Shown here: piece after piece, positions 1-9,422 of the stretch
Numbering within the stretch: position 1 is the stretch's first letter
Layout of the letters: each line of letters opens with the position of its first letter
From: Ptiloglossa arizonensis
Lineage: Eukaryota > Arthropoda > Insecta > Hymenoptera > Colletidae
Direction: 5' to 3'
NCBI RefSeq assembly: GCF_051014685.1
Contig: NW_027478395.1
Location: 1,054,001 to 1,118,000, forward strand
DNA length: 64,000 bases
Notes under the pieces: generated by a model
Told to the model about the DNA's origin: nothing
The model's database searches: none
The model's input: only the letters and a program-made list of their open reading frames with translations
Program-made: the position numbers and the translations under genes

Positions 1-44
1 TGCTCCAACCGCTTAACCCGAATGGCCTAGGGAAAAAATACACA

Positions 45-61
45 TACCGTTGTAATCGGGC
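45..61 (+). other. CENP-B-box-like site M1 (first instance)
   Basis: The 17-mer TACCGTTGTAATCGGGC is compared with the mammalian CENP-B box YTTCGTTGGAARCGGGA, whose core is nTTCGnnnnAnnCGGGn. It keeps C4, G5, A10 and CGGG, but positions 2-3 (TT) read AC, so 7 of 9 core bases and 12 of 17 overall match. It recurs at this phase in most monomers. Other versions read GTTGCAACCGGG, GTCGTAATCGGG or GTTGTAATTGGG. A 7-of-9 match alone is expected by chance about once in two monomer-sized sequences, so binding is not established. Confidence 0.35.
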
Positions 62-109
62 GAGTTTCTACTTTCAGACGCAACCGGAATTTTTGGGTTA
101 GGTCAATCC

Positions 110-126
110 GTTCGCGAGATATGGGA
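110..126 (+). other. CENP-B-box-like site M2 (first instance)
   Basis: The 17-mer GTTCGCGAGATATGGGA matches the core nTTCGnnnnAnnCGGGn at TTCG, A10 and GGG. The single core mismatch is position 13, T instead of C, giving 8 of 9. The non-core bases match poorly (11 of 17 overall). It lies 65 bp after M1 on the same strand and is among the best-kept parts of the monomer. Region II monomers with GCGACATATGAGA fall to 7 of 9. A chance 8-of-9 match somewhere in 177 bp on two strands has a probability of roughly 0.04. Confidence 0.4.
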
Positions 127-1942
127 GTTTGAAGCCAAGAAATGGTTGAGAAGGCAAAAAATTTTTCGCAATTCTGCTGCTCCGAACGCTTAACCAGAAT
201 GACCTAGGGAAAAAATACACATACCGTTGTAATCGGGCGAGTTTCTACTTTCAGATGCAATAGGAATTTTTGGATTAGGTCAATCCGTTCGCGAGATATG
301 GGAGTTTGAAGCCAAGAAATGGTTGAGAAGGCAAAAAATTTTTCGCAATTCTGCTGCTCCAAACGCTTAACCAGAATGGCCTAGGGAAAAAATACACATA
401 CCGTTGTAATCGGGCGAGTTTCTACTTTCATATGCAACTGGAATTTTTGGGTTAGGTCAATCCGTTCGCGAGATATGGGAGTTGAAGCCAAGAAATGGTT
501 GAGAAGGCAAAAAAATTTTCACAATTCTGCTGCTCCAAACGCTTAACCAGAATGGGCTAGGGAAAAAATACCCATACCGCTGTAATCGGGCGAGTTTCTG
601 CTTTCAGGCGCAACAGGAATTTTTGGGTTAGGTCAATCCGTTCGCGAGATATGGGAGTTTGAAGCCAAGAAATGGTTGAGAAGGCAAAAAATTTTTCGCA
701 ATTCTGCTGCTCCAAACGCTTAACCAGAATGGCCTAGGGAAAAAATACACATACCGTTGTAATCGGGCGAGTTTCTACTTTCAGACGCAACTGGAATTTT
801 TGGGTTAGGTCAATCCGTTCGCGAGATATGGGAGTTTGAAGCCAGGAAATGTTTGAGAAGGCAAAAAATTTTTCGCAATTCTGCTGCTCCATACGCTTAA
901 CCAGAATGGCCTAGGGAAAAAATACACATACCGTTGTAATCGGGCGAGTTTCTACTTTCAGATGCAATAGGAATTTTTGGATTAGGTCAATCCGTTCGCG
1001 AGATATGGGAGTTTGAAGCCAAGAAATGGTTGAGAAGGCAAAAAATTTTTCGCAATTCTGCTGCTCCAAACGCTTAACCAGACTGGCCTAGGGAAAAAAT
1101 ACACATACCGTTGTAATCGGGCGAGTTTCTACTTTCAGACGCAATTGGAATTTTTGGGTTAGGTCAATCCGTTCGCGAGATATGGGAGTTTGAAGCCAAG
1201 AAATGGTTGAGAAGGCAAAAAATGTTTCGCAATTCTGCTGCTCCATACGCTTAACGAGAATTGGCTAGGGAAAAAATACACATACCGTAGTAATCGGGCG
1301 AGTTTCTACTTTCAAATGCAATAGGAATTTTTGGGTTAGGTCAATCCGTTCGCGAGATATGAGAGTTTGAAGCTAAGAAATGGTTGAGAAGACAACAAAT
1401 TTTTCGCAAATCTGCTGCTCCAAACGCTTAACCAGAGTGCCCTAGGGAAAAAATACACATACCGTTGTAATCGGGCGAGTTTCTACTTTAAGATGCAATA
1501 GGAATTTTTGGGTTAGGTCAGTCCGTTCGCGAGGTATGGGAGTTTGAAGCCAAGAAATGGTTGAGAAGGCATACAATTTTTCGCAATACTGCTGATACAA
1601 ACGTTTAACCAGAATGGCCTAGGGAAAAAATACACATACCGCTGTAGTCGGGCGAGTTTCTACTTTCAGATGCAATAGGAATTTTTGGGTAAGGTCAATC
1701 CGTTCGCGAGATATGGGAGTTTGAAGCCAAGAAATGGTTGAGAAGGCAAAAAAATTTTCACAATTCTGCTGCTCCAAACGCTTAACCAGAATGGCCTAGG
1801 GAAAAAATACGCATACCGTTGTAATCGGGCGAGTTTCTACTTTCTGACGGAGCAGGAATTTTTGGGTTTGGTCAATCCGTTCGCGAGATATGGGAGTTTG
1901 AAGCCAAGAAATGGTTGAGAAGGCAAAAAATTTATCGCAATT

Positions 1943-2445
1943 CTGCTGCTCCAAACGCTTAACCAGAGTGCCCTAGGGAAAAAATACACATACCGTTGTA
2001 ATCGGGCGAGTTTCTACTTTCAGACGCAATTGGAATTTTTGGGTTAGGTCAATCCGTTCGTGAGATATGGGAGTTTGAAGCCAAGAAATGGTTGAGAAGG
2101 CAAAAAATGTTTCGCAATTCTGCTGCTCCATACGCTTAACCAGAATTGGCAAGGGAAAAAATACACATACCGTAGTAATCGTGCAAGTTTCTACTTTCAA
2201 ATGCAATAGGAATTTTTGGGTTAGGTCAATCCGTTCGCGAGATATGAGAGTTTGAAGCTAAGAAACGGTTGAGAAGACAACAAATTTTTCGCAAATCTGC
2301 TGCTCCAAACGCTTAACCAGAGTGCCCTAGGGAAAAAATACACATACCGTTGTAATCGGGCGAGTTTCTACTTTAAGATGCAATAGGAATTTTTGGGTTA
2401 GGTCAGTCCGTTCGCGAGGTATGGGAGTTTGAAGCCAAGAAATGG
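1943..2445. repeat. Nine-monomer-offset duplicate, left copy
   Basis: This stretch of about 500 bp recurs at 3,537-4,039, an offset of 1,594 bp (nine monomers plus the extra base near 2,690). Both copies share rare variants: GTTCGTGAGATATGGG, AATTGGCAAGGG in place of the usual CCTAGGG, and AATCGTGCAAG in place of AATCGGGCGAG. The shared private variants show a common origin by duplication. Edges are judged from where the copies stop agreeing by eye. Confidence 0.8.
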
Positions 2446-3536
2446 TAGAAAAGGCAAAAAAATTTTCACAATTCTGCTGCTCCAAACGCTTAACCAGAAT
2501 GGGCTAGGGAAAAAATACACATACCGTTGTAATCGGGAGAGTTTCTAATTTCACAAGCAACAGGAATTTTTGGGTTTGGTCAATCCGTTCGCGAGATATG
2601 GGAGTTTGAAGCCAAGAAATGGTTGAGAAGGCATAAAATTTTTCGCAATACTGCTGGGACAAACGCTTAACCAGAATGGCCTAGGTAAAAAAACACAGAT
2701 ACCGCTGTAGTCGGGCGAGTTTCTACTTTCAGATGCAATAGGAATTTTTGGGTAAGGTCAATCCGTTCGCGAGATATGGGAGTTTGAAGCGAAGAAATGG
2801 TTGAGAAGGCAAAAAATTTTTCGCATTTCTGCTGCTCCAAACGCTTAACCAGAATGGCCTAGGGAAAAAATACGCATACCGTTGTAATCGGGCGAGTTTC
2901 TACTTTCAGACGGAGCAGGAATTTTTGGGTTTGGTCAATCGGTTCGCGAGATATGGGAGTTTGAAGCCAAGAAATTGTTGAGAAGGCAAAAAATTTTTCG
3001 CAAATCTGCTGCTCCAAACGCTTAACCAGAGTGCCCTAGGGAAAAAATACACATACCGTTGTAATCGGGCGAGTTTCTACTTCAAGATGCAATAGGAATT
3101 TTTGGGTTAGGTCAATCCGTTCGGGAGATATGGGAGTTTGAAGCCAAGAAATGGTTGAGAAGGAAAAAAATTTTTCGCAATTCTGCTGCTCCAATCGCTT
3201 AACCAGAATGGCCTAGGGAAAAAATACACATACCGTTGTAATCGGGCGAGTTTCTACTTTCAGACGCAACTGGAATTTTTGGGTTAGGTCAATCTGTTCG
3301 CGAGATATGGGAGTTTGAATCCAGGAAATGGTTGAGAAGGCAAAAAATTTTTCGCAATTCTGCTGCTCCATACGCTTAACCAGAATGGCCTAGGGAAAAA
3401 ATACACATACCGTTGTAATCGGGCGAGTTTCTACTTTCAAATGCAATAGGAATTTTTGGGTTAGGTCAATACGTTCGCGAGATATGAGAGTTTGAAGCTA
3501 AGAAATGGTTGAGAAGACAACAAATTTTTCGCAAAT

Positions 3537-4039
3537 CTGCTGCTCCAAACGCTTAACCAGAGTGCCCTAGCGAAAAAATACACATACCGTTGTAATCGGG
3601 CGAGTTTCTACTTTCAGACGCAATTGGAATTTTTGGGTTAGGTCAATCCGTTCGTGAGATATGGGAGTTTGAAGCCAAGAAATGGTTGAGAAGGCAAAAA
3701 ATGTTTCGCAATTCTGCTGCTCCATACGCTTAACCAGAATTGGCAAGGGAAAAAATACACATACCGTAGTAATCGTGCAAGTTTCTACTTTCAAATGCAA
3801 TAGGAATTTTTGGGTTAGGTCAATCCGTTCGCGAGATATGAGAGTTTGAAGCTAAGAAACGGTTGAGAAGACAACAAATTTTTCGCAAATCTGCTGCTCC
3901 AAACGCTTAACCAGAGTGCCCTAGGGAAAAAATACACATACCGTTGTAATCGGGCGAGTTTCTACTTTAAGATGCAATAGGAATTTTTGGGTTAGGTCAA
4001 TCGGTTCGCGAGGTATGGGAGTTTGAAGCCAAGAAATGG
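3537..4039. repeat. Nine-monomer-offset duplicate, right copy
   Basis: Partner of 1,943-2,445. It differs from the left copy at a few places, for example CTAGCGAAAA near 3,570 where the left copy has CTAGGGAAAA, and TCGGTTCGCG near 4,001 where the left copy has GTCCGTTCGCG. Confidence 0.8.
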
Positions 4040-4059
4040 TTGAGAAGGCAAAAAATTTT

Positions 4060-4770
4060 TCGCAAATCTGCTGCTCCAAACGCTTAACCAGAGTGCCCTA
4101 GGGAAAAAATACACATACCGTTGTAGTCGGGCTAGTTTCTACTTTCAGATGCAATAGGAATTTTTGGGTAAGGTCAATCCGTTCGCGAGATATGGGAGTT
4201 TGAAGCGAAGAAATGGTTGAGAAGGCAAAGAATTTTTCGCACTTCTGCTGCTCCAAACGCTTAACCAGAATGGCCTAGGGAAAAAATACACATACCGCTG
4301 TAGTCGGGCGAGTTTCTACTTTCAGATGCAATAGGAATTTTTGGGTAAGGTCAATCCGTTCGCGAGATATGGGAGTTTGCAGCGAAGAAATGGTTGAGAA
4401 GGAAAAAAATTTTTCGCACTTCTGCTGCTCCAAACGCTTAACCAGAATGGCCTAGGGAAAAAATACGCATACCGTTGTAATCGGGCGAGTTTCTACTTTC
4501 AGACGGAGCAGGAATTTTTGGGTTTGGTCAAACGGTTCGCGACATATGGGAGTTTGAAGCCAAGAAATGGTTGAGAAGGCAAAAAATTCTTCGCAATTCT
4601 GCTGCTCCGAACGCTCAACCAGAATGCCCTAGGGAAAAAATACACATACCTTTGTAATCGGGCGAGTTTCTACATTCAGATGCAATAGGAATTTTTGGGT
4701 GAGGTCAATCCGTTCGCGAGATATGGGAGTTTGAAGCCAAGAAATGGTTGAGAAGGCAAAAAATTTTTCG
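4060..4770. repeat. Twelve-monomer-offset duplicate, left copy
   Basis: Recurs at about 6,184-6,894, an offset of 2,124 bp (12 x 177). Shared rare variants are TTGTAGTCGGGCTAG near 4,121 and 6,245, and CAAACGGTTCGCGACATATG near 4,529 and 6,653. The copies differ at scattered bases, such as CTACATTCAG near 4,671 against TTACTTTCAG in the right copy. Edges are approximate. Confidence 0.78.
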
Positions 4771-5534
4771 CACTTCTGCTGCTCCAAACGCTTAACCAGA
4801 ATGGCCTAGGGAAAAAATACGCATACCGTTGTAATCGGGCGAGTTTCTACTTTCAGACGGAGCAGGAATTTTTGGGTTTGGTCAAACGGTTCGCGACATA
4901 TGGGAGTTTGCAGCGAAGAAATGGTTGAGAAGGAAAAAAATTTTTCGCAATTCTGCTGCTCCAAACGCTTAACCAGAATGGCCTAGGGAAAAAATACGCA
5001 TACCGTTGTAATCGGGCGAGTTTCTACTTTCAGACGGAGCAGGAATTTTTGGGTTTGGTCAATCCGTTCGCGAGATATGAGAGTTTGAAGCTAAGAAATG
5101 GTTGAGAAGACAACAAATTTTTCGCAAATCTGCTGCTCCAAACGCTTAACCAGAATGGCCTAGGGAAAAAATACGCACACCGTTGTAATCGGGCGAGTTT
5201 CAACTTTCAGTTACAATAGGAATTTTTGGGTTAGGTCAATCCGTTCGCGAGATATGGGACTTTGAAGCTAAGAAGTGGTTGACAAGACAACAAATTTTTC
5301 GCACTTCTGCTGCTCCAATCGCTTAACCAGAATTGCCTAGGGGAAAAATAAACGTACCGTTGTAATCGGGCGAGTTTCTACTTTCATATGCAATACGAAT
5401 TTTTGGGTTAGGTCAATCCGTTCGCGAGATATGGGAGTTTGAAGCCAAGAAATGGTTGAGAAGGCATAAAATTTTTCGCAATACTGCTGATCCAAACGCT
5501 TAACCAGAATGGCCTAGGTAAAAAATGCACATAC

Positions 5535-5965
5535 CGTTGTAATCGGGCGAGTTTCTACTTTCAGATGGAGCAGGAATTTTTGGGTTTGGTCAATCCGTTC
5601 GCGAGATATGGGAGTTTGAAGCCAAGAAATGGTTGAGAAGGCAAAAAATTTATCGCAATTCTGCTGCTCCAAACGCTTAACCAGAGTGCCCTAGGGAAAT
5701 AATACACATACCGTTGTAATCTGGCGAGTTTCTACTTTAAGATGCAATAGGAATTTTCGAGTTAGGTCAATCCGTTCGCGAGATATGGGAGTTTGAAGCC
5801 AAGAAATGGTTGAGAAGGAAAAAAATTTTTCGCAATTCTGCTGCTCCAAACGCTTAACCAGAATGGCCTAGGGAAAAAATACGCATACCGTTGTAATCGG
5901 GCGAGTTTCAACTTTCAGTTACAATAGGAATTTTTGGGTTAGGTCAATCCGTTCGCGAGATATGG
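5535..5965. repeat. Eight-monomer-offset duplicate, left copy
   Basis: Recurs at 6,951-7,381, an offset of 1,416 bp (8 x 177). Shared rare variants are GGGAAATAATACAC, AATCTGGCGAG, AATTTTCGAGTTAGG and CAACTTTCAGTTACAATAGG. A few differences exist, for example CGCGAGATATG here against CGCGACATATG near 7,195. Confidence 0.8.
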
Positions 5966-6183
5966 GACTTTGAAGCTATGAAGTGGTTGACAAGACAACA
6001 AATTTTTCGCACTTCTGCTGCTCCAATCGCTTAACCAGAATGGCATAGGGGAAAAATACGCATACCGTTGTAATCGGGCGAGTTTCTACTTTCAGACGGA
6101 GCAGGAATTTTTGGGTTTGGTCAATCGGTTCGCGACATATGGGAGTTTGAAGCCAAGAAATGGTTGAGAAGGCAACAAATTTT

Positions 6184-6894
6184 TCGCAAATCTGCTGCTC
6201 CAAACGCTTAACCAGAGTGCCCTAGGGAAAAAATACACATACCGTTGTAGTCGGGCTAGTTTCTACTTTCAGATGCAATAGGAATTTTTGGGTAAGGTCA
6301 ATCCGTTCGCGAGATATGGGAGTTTGAAGCGAAGAAATGGTTGAGAAGGCAAAAAATTTTTCGCACTTCTGCTGCTCCAAACGCTTAACCAGAATGGCCT
6401 AGGGAAAAAATACACATACCGCTGTAGTCGGGCGAGTTTCTACTTTCAGATGCAATAGGAATTTTTGGGTAAGGTCAATCCGTTCGCGAGATATGGGAGT
6501 TTGCAGCGAAGAAATGGTTGAGAAGGAAAAAAATTTTTCGCACTTCTGCTGCTCCAAACGCTTAACCAGAATGGCCTAGGGAAAAAATACGCATACCGTT
6601 GTAATCGGGCGAGTTTCTACTTTCAGACGGAGCAGGAATTTTTGGGTTTGGTCAAACGGTTCGCGACATATGGGAGTTTGAAGCCAAGAAATGGTTGAGA
6701 AGGCAAAAAATTCTTCGCAATTCTGCTGCTCCGAACGCTCAACCAGAATGCCCTAGGGAAAAAATACACATACCTTTGTAATCGGGCGAGTTTTTACTTT
6801 CAGATGCAATAGGAATTTTTGGGTGAGGTCAATCCGTTCGCGAGATATGGGAGTTTGAAGCCAAGAAATGGTTGAGAAGGCAAAAAATTTTTCG
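6184..6894. repeat. Twelve-monomer-offset duplicate, right copy
   Basis: Partner of 4,060-4,770, carrying the same GTAGTCGGGCTAG and CAAACGGTTCGCGACATATG variants at exactly 2,124 bp further on. Confidence 0.78.
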
Positions 6895-6950
6895 CATTTC
6901 TGCTGCTCCAAACGCTTAACCAGAATGGCCTACGTAAAAAATACGCATAC

Positions 6951-7381
6951 CGTTGTAATCGGGCGAGTTTCTACTTTCAGATGGAGCAGGAATTTTTGGG
7001 TTTGGTCAATCCGTTCGCGAGATATGGGAGTTTGAAGCCAAGAAATGGTTGAGAAGGCAAAAAATTTATCGCAATTCTGCTGCTCCAAACGCTTAACCAG
7101 AGTGCCCTAGGGAAATAATACACATACCGTTGTAATCTGGCGAGTTTCTACTTTAAGATGCAATAGGAATTTTCGAGTTAGGTCAATCCGTTCGCGACAT
7201 ATGGGAGTTTGAAGCCAAGAAATGGTTGAGAAGGCAAAAAATTTTTCGCAATTCTGCTGCTTCAAACGCTTAACCAGAATGGCCTAGGGAAAAAATACGC
7301 ATACCGTTGTAATCGGGCTAGTTTCAACTTTCAGTTACAATAGGAATTTTTGGGTTAGGTCAATCCGTTCGCGAGATATGG
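6951..7381. repeat. Eight-monomer-offset duplicate, right copy
   Basis: Partner of 5,535-5,965. It shares the GGGAAATAATACAC and AATTTTCGAGTTAGG variants. It has GGGCTAGTTTCAAC near 7,316 where the left copy has GGGCGAGTTTCAAC. Confidence 0.8.
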
Positions 7382-7441
7382 GAGTTTGAAGCCAGGAAAT
7401 GGTTCAGAAGGCAAAAAATTTTTCGCAATTCTGCTGCTCCA

Positions 7442-8183
7442 TACGCTTAACCAGAATGGCCTAGGGAAAAAATACACATACCGTTGTAATCGGGCGAGTT
7501 TCTACTTTCAAATGCAATAGGAATTTTTGGGTTAAGTCAATCCGTTCGCGAGATATGAGAGTTTGAAGCTGAGAAATGGTTGAGAAGACAACAAATTTTT
7601 CGCAAATATGCTGCTCCAAACGCTTAACCAGAATGGCCTAGGGGAAAAACACGCATACCGTTGTAATCGGGCGAGTTTCTACTTTCTGATGCAATAGGAA
7701 TTTTTGGGTTAGGTCAATCCGTTCGCGAGATATGGGAGTTTGAAGCCAGGAAATGGTTCAGAAGGCAAAAAATTTTTCGCAATTCTGCTGCTCCATACGC
7801 TTAACCAGAATGGCCTAGGGAAAAAATACACATACCGTTGTAATCGGGCGAGTTTCTACTTTCAAATGCAATAGGAATTATTGGGTTAGGTCAATCCGTT
7901 CGCGAGATAAGAGAGTTTGAAGCTAAGAAATGGTTGAGAAGACAACAAATTTTTCGCAAATCTGCTGCTCCAAACGCTTAACCAGAGTGGCCCAGGGAAA
8001 AAATACGCATACCGTTGTAATCGGGCGAGTTTCTGCTTTCAGACGCAACAGGAATTTTTGGGTTAGGTTAATCCGTTCGCGAGATATGGGACTTTGAAGC
8101 TAAGAAATGTTTGACAAGACAACAAATTTTTCATAATTATGCTGCTCCAATCGCTTAACCAGAATGGCCTAGGGGAAAAATAC
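7442..8183. repeat. Seven-monomer-offset duplicate, left copy
   Basis: Recurs at 8,681-9,422 with an offset of 1,239 bp (7 x 177). Shared rare variants include GGGTTAAGTCAATCC, GAAGCTGAGAAATGG, CGCAAATATGCTGC, GGGGAAAAACACGCATACC and GTTCAGAAGGC. Differences include GGGTTAGG near 7,697 against GGGTTTGG in the right copy. Confidence 0.82.
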
Positions 8184-8680
8184 ACATTCCGTTGTAATCG
8201 GGCGAGTTTCTACTTTCAGACGCAACTGGAATTTTTGGGTTAGGTCAATCCGTTCGCGAGATATGGGAGTTGGAAGCCAGGAAATGGTTGAGAAGGCAAA
8301 AAATTTTTCGCAATTCTGCTGCTCCAAACGCTTAACCAGAATGGCCTAGGGAAAAAATACACATTCCGTTGTGAACGGGCGAGTTTCTACTTTCAAATGC
8401 AATAGGAATTTTTGGGTTAGGTCAATCCGTTCGCGACATATGAGAGTTTGAAGCTAAGAAATGGTTGACAAGACAACAAATTTTTCATAATTCTGCTGCT
8501 CCAATCGCTTAACCCGAATGGCCTAGGGGAAAAATACACATACCGTTGTAATCGGGCGAGTTTCTACTTTCAGATGCAATAGGAATTTTTGGGTTAGGTC
8601 AATCCGTTCGCCAGATATGGGAGTTTGAAGCCAAGAAATGGTTGAGAAGGCAAAAAATTTTTCGCAATTCTGCTGCTCCA

Positions 8681-9422
8681 AACGCTTAACCAGAATGGCC
8701 TAGGGAAAAAATACACATACCGTTGTAATCGGGCGAGTTTCTACTTTCAAATGCAATAGGAATTTTTGGGTTAAGTCAATCCGTTCGCGAGATATGAGAG
8801 TTTGAAGCTGAGAAATGGTTGAGAAGACAACAAATTTTTCGCAAATATGCTGCTCCAAACGCTTAACCAGAATGGCCTAGGGGAAAAACACGCATACCGT
8901 TGTAATCGGGCGAGTTTCTACTTTCTGATGCAATAGGAATTTTTGGGTTTGGTCAATCCGTTCGCGAGATATGGGAGTTTGAAGCCAGGAAATGGTTCAG
9001 AAGGCAAAAAATTTTTCGCAATTCTGCTGCTCCATACGCTTAACCAGAATGGCCTAGGGAAAAAATACACATACCGTTGTAATCGGGCGAGTTTCTACTT
9101 TCAAATGCAATAGGAATTATTGGGTTAGGTCAATCCGTTCGCGAGATATGAGAGTTTGAAGCCAAGAAATGGTTGAGAAGACAACAAATTTTTCGCAAAT
9201 CTGCTGCTCCAAACGCTTAACCAGAGTGGCCCAGGGAAAAAATACGCATACCGTTGTAATCGGGCGAGTTTCTGCTTTCAGACGCAACAGGAATTTTTGG
9301 GTTAGGTTAATCCGTTCGCGAGATATGGGACTTTGAAGCTAAGAAATGTTTGACAAGACAACAAATTTTTCATAATTATGCTGCTCCAATCGCTTAACCA
9401 GAATGGCCTAGGGGAAAAATAC
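8681..9422. repeat. Seven-monomer-offset duplicate, right copy
   Basis: Partner of 7,442-8,183. The copies part at ACACATTCC (left) versus ACACGTACC (right). This copy also begins large block A, so its sequence appears again near 16.8-17.6 kb. Confidence 0.82.

Larger units (their letters stand above)
1..177 (+). repeat. Reference satellite monomer (phase 1-177)
   Basis: This first unit defines the phase used in all other entries. In order it holds TGCTCC (1-6), CGCTTAACC-like sequence (about 10-18), a CCTAGG palindrome (25-30), an A6 tract (33-38), CENP-B-box-like site M1 (45-61), a well-conserved CGAGTTTCTACTTTCA block (61-76), AATTTTTGGG (88-97), site M2 around GTTCGCGAG (110-126), AAGAAATGG (137-145) and an A6T5 tract (156-166). 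GC is about 45% by hand count (79 of 177). Hot variable positions are phase 7-9, 17-30, 38-60, 77-87, 95-103, 119-128, 130-137, 143-160 and 166-174. The start point is arbitrary because the array is continuous. Confidence 0.93.
1..7441. repeat. Region I: heterogeneous satellite domain
   Basis: About 42 monomers of mixed subtypes. Frequent variants are GAGTGCCCTAGGG at phase 20-32, AAGATGCAATAGG and CAGACGGAGCAGG at phase 77-87, GGGTAAGGTC at phase 95, and TTTATCGC instead of TTTTTCGC. Subtypes change almost every monomer and no single HOR dominates, but short blocks recur at offsets of 8, 9 and 12 monomers. One single-base deletion (near 483) and the only single-base insertion found in the window (near 2,690) lie here. 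No gene or foreign element was seen. The right boundary is placed where the first region II duplication begins and is approximate. Confidence 0.75.

Noticed and set aside
91..103. Telomere-like TTGGGTTAGG within the monomer
   Set aside because: It is one 8-10 base match to telomeric repeats per 177 bp, never in tandem, and common variants (GGGTTTGGTC, GGGTCTGGTC, GGGATAGG) abolish it. It is likely coincidence.
10..103. Hairpin between CTTAACC (phase 11-17) and GGTTAGG (phase 96-102)
   Set aside because: The pairing is only about six bases across roughly 80 bp and is broken by frequent variants in both arms, so there is no support for a structured RNA.
22..120. Pol III internal promoter or tRNA-derived origin (TGGCCTAGGG as A box, GTTCGCGAG as B box)
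   Set aside because: Each element has mismatches at key positions (B box GTTCGC instead of GTTCRA), the spacing is wide at about 87 bp, and no tRNA fold or terminator follows. The similarity is too weak to annotate.
1..177. Internal 59-bp trimer structure of the monomer (177 = 3 x 59)
   Set aside because: CCGTT...GCGAG occurs at phase 47 and 108, and AATGG...AAAAAAT at 21 and 141, but the spacings (61 and 120) and intervening bases do not align well by eye. A formal self-alignment of a consensus would be needed.
1..177. Identity with human alpha satellite or Arabidopsis 178/180-bp satellite
   Set aside because: The length is similar, but I recognise no extended sequence match to either family as I remember them.
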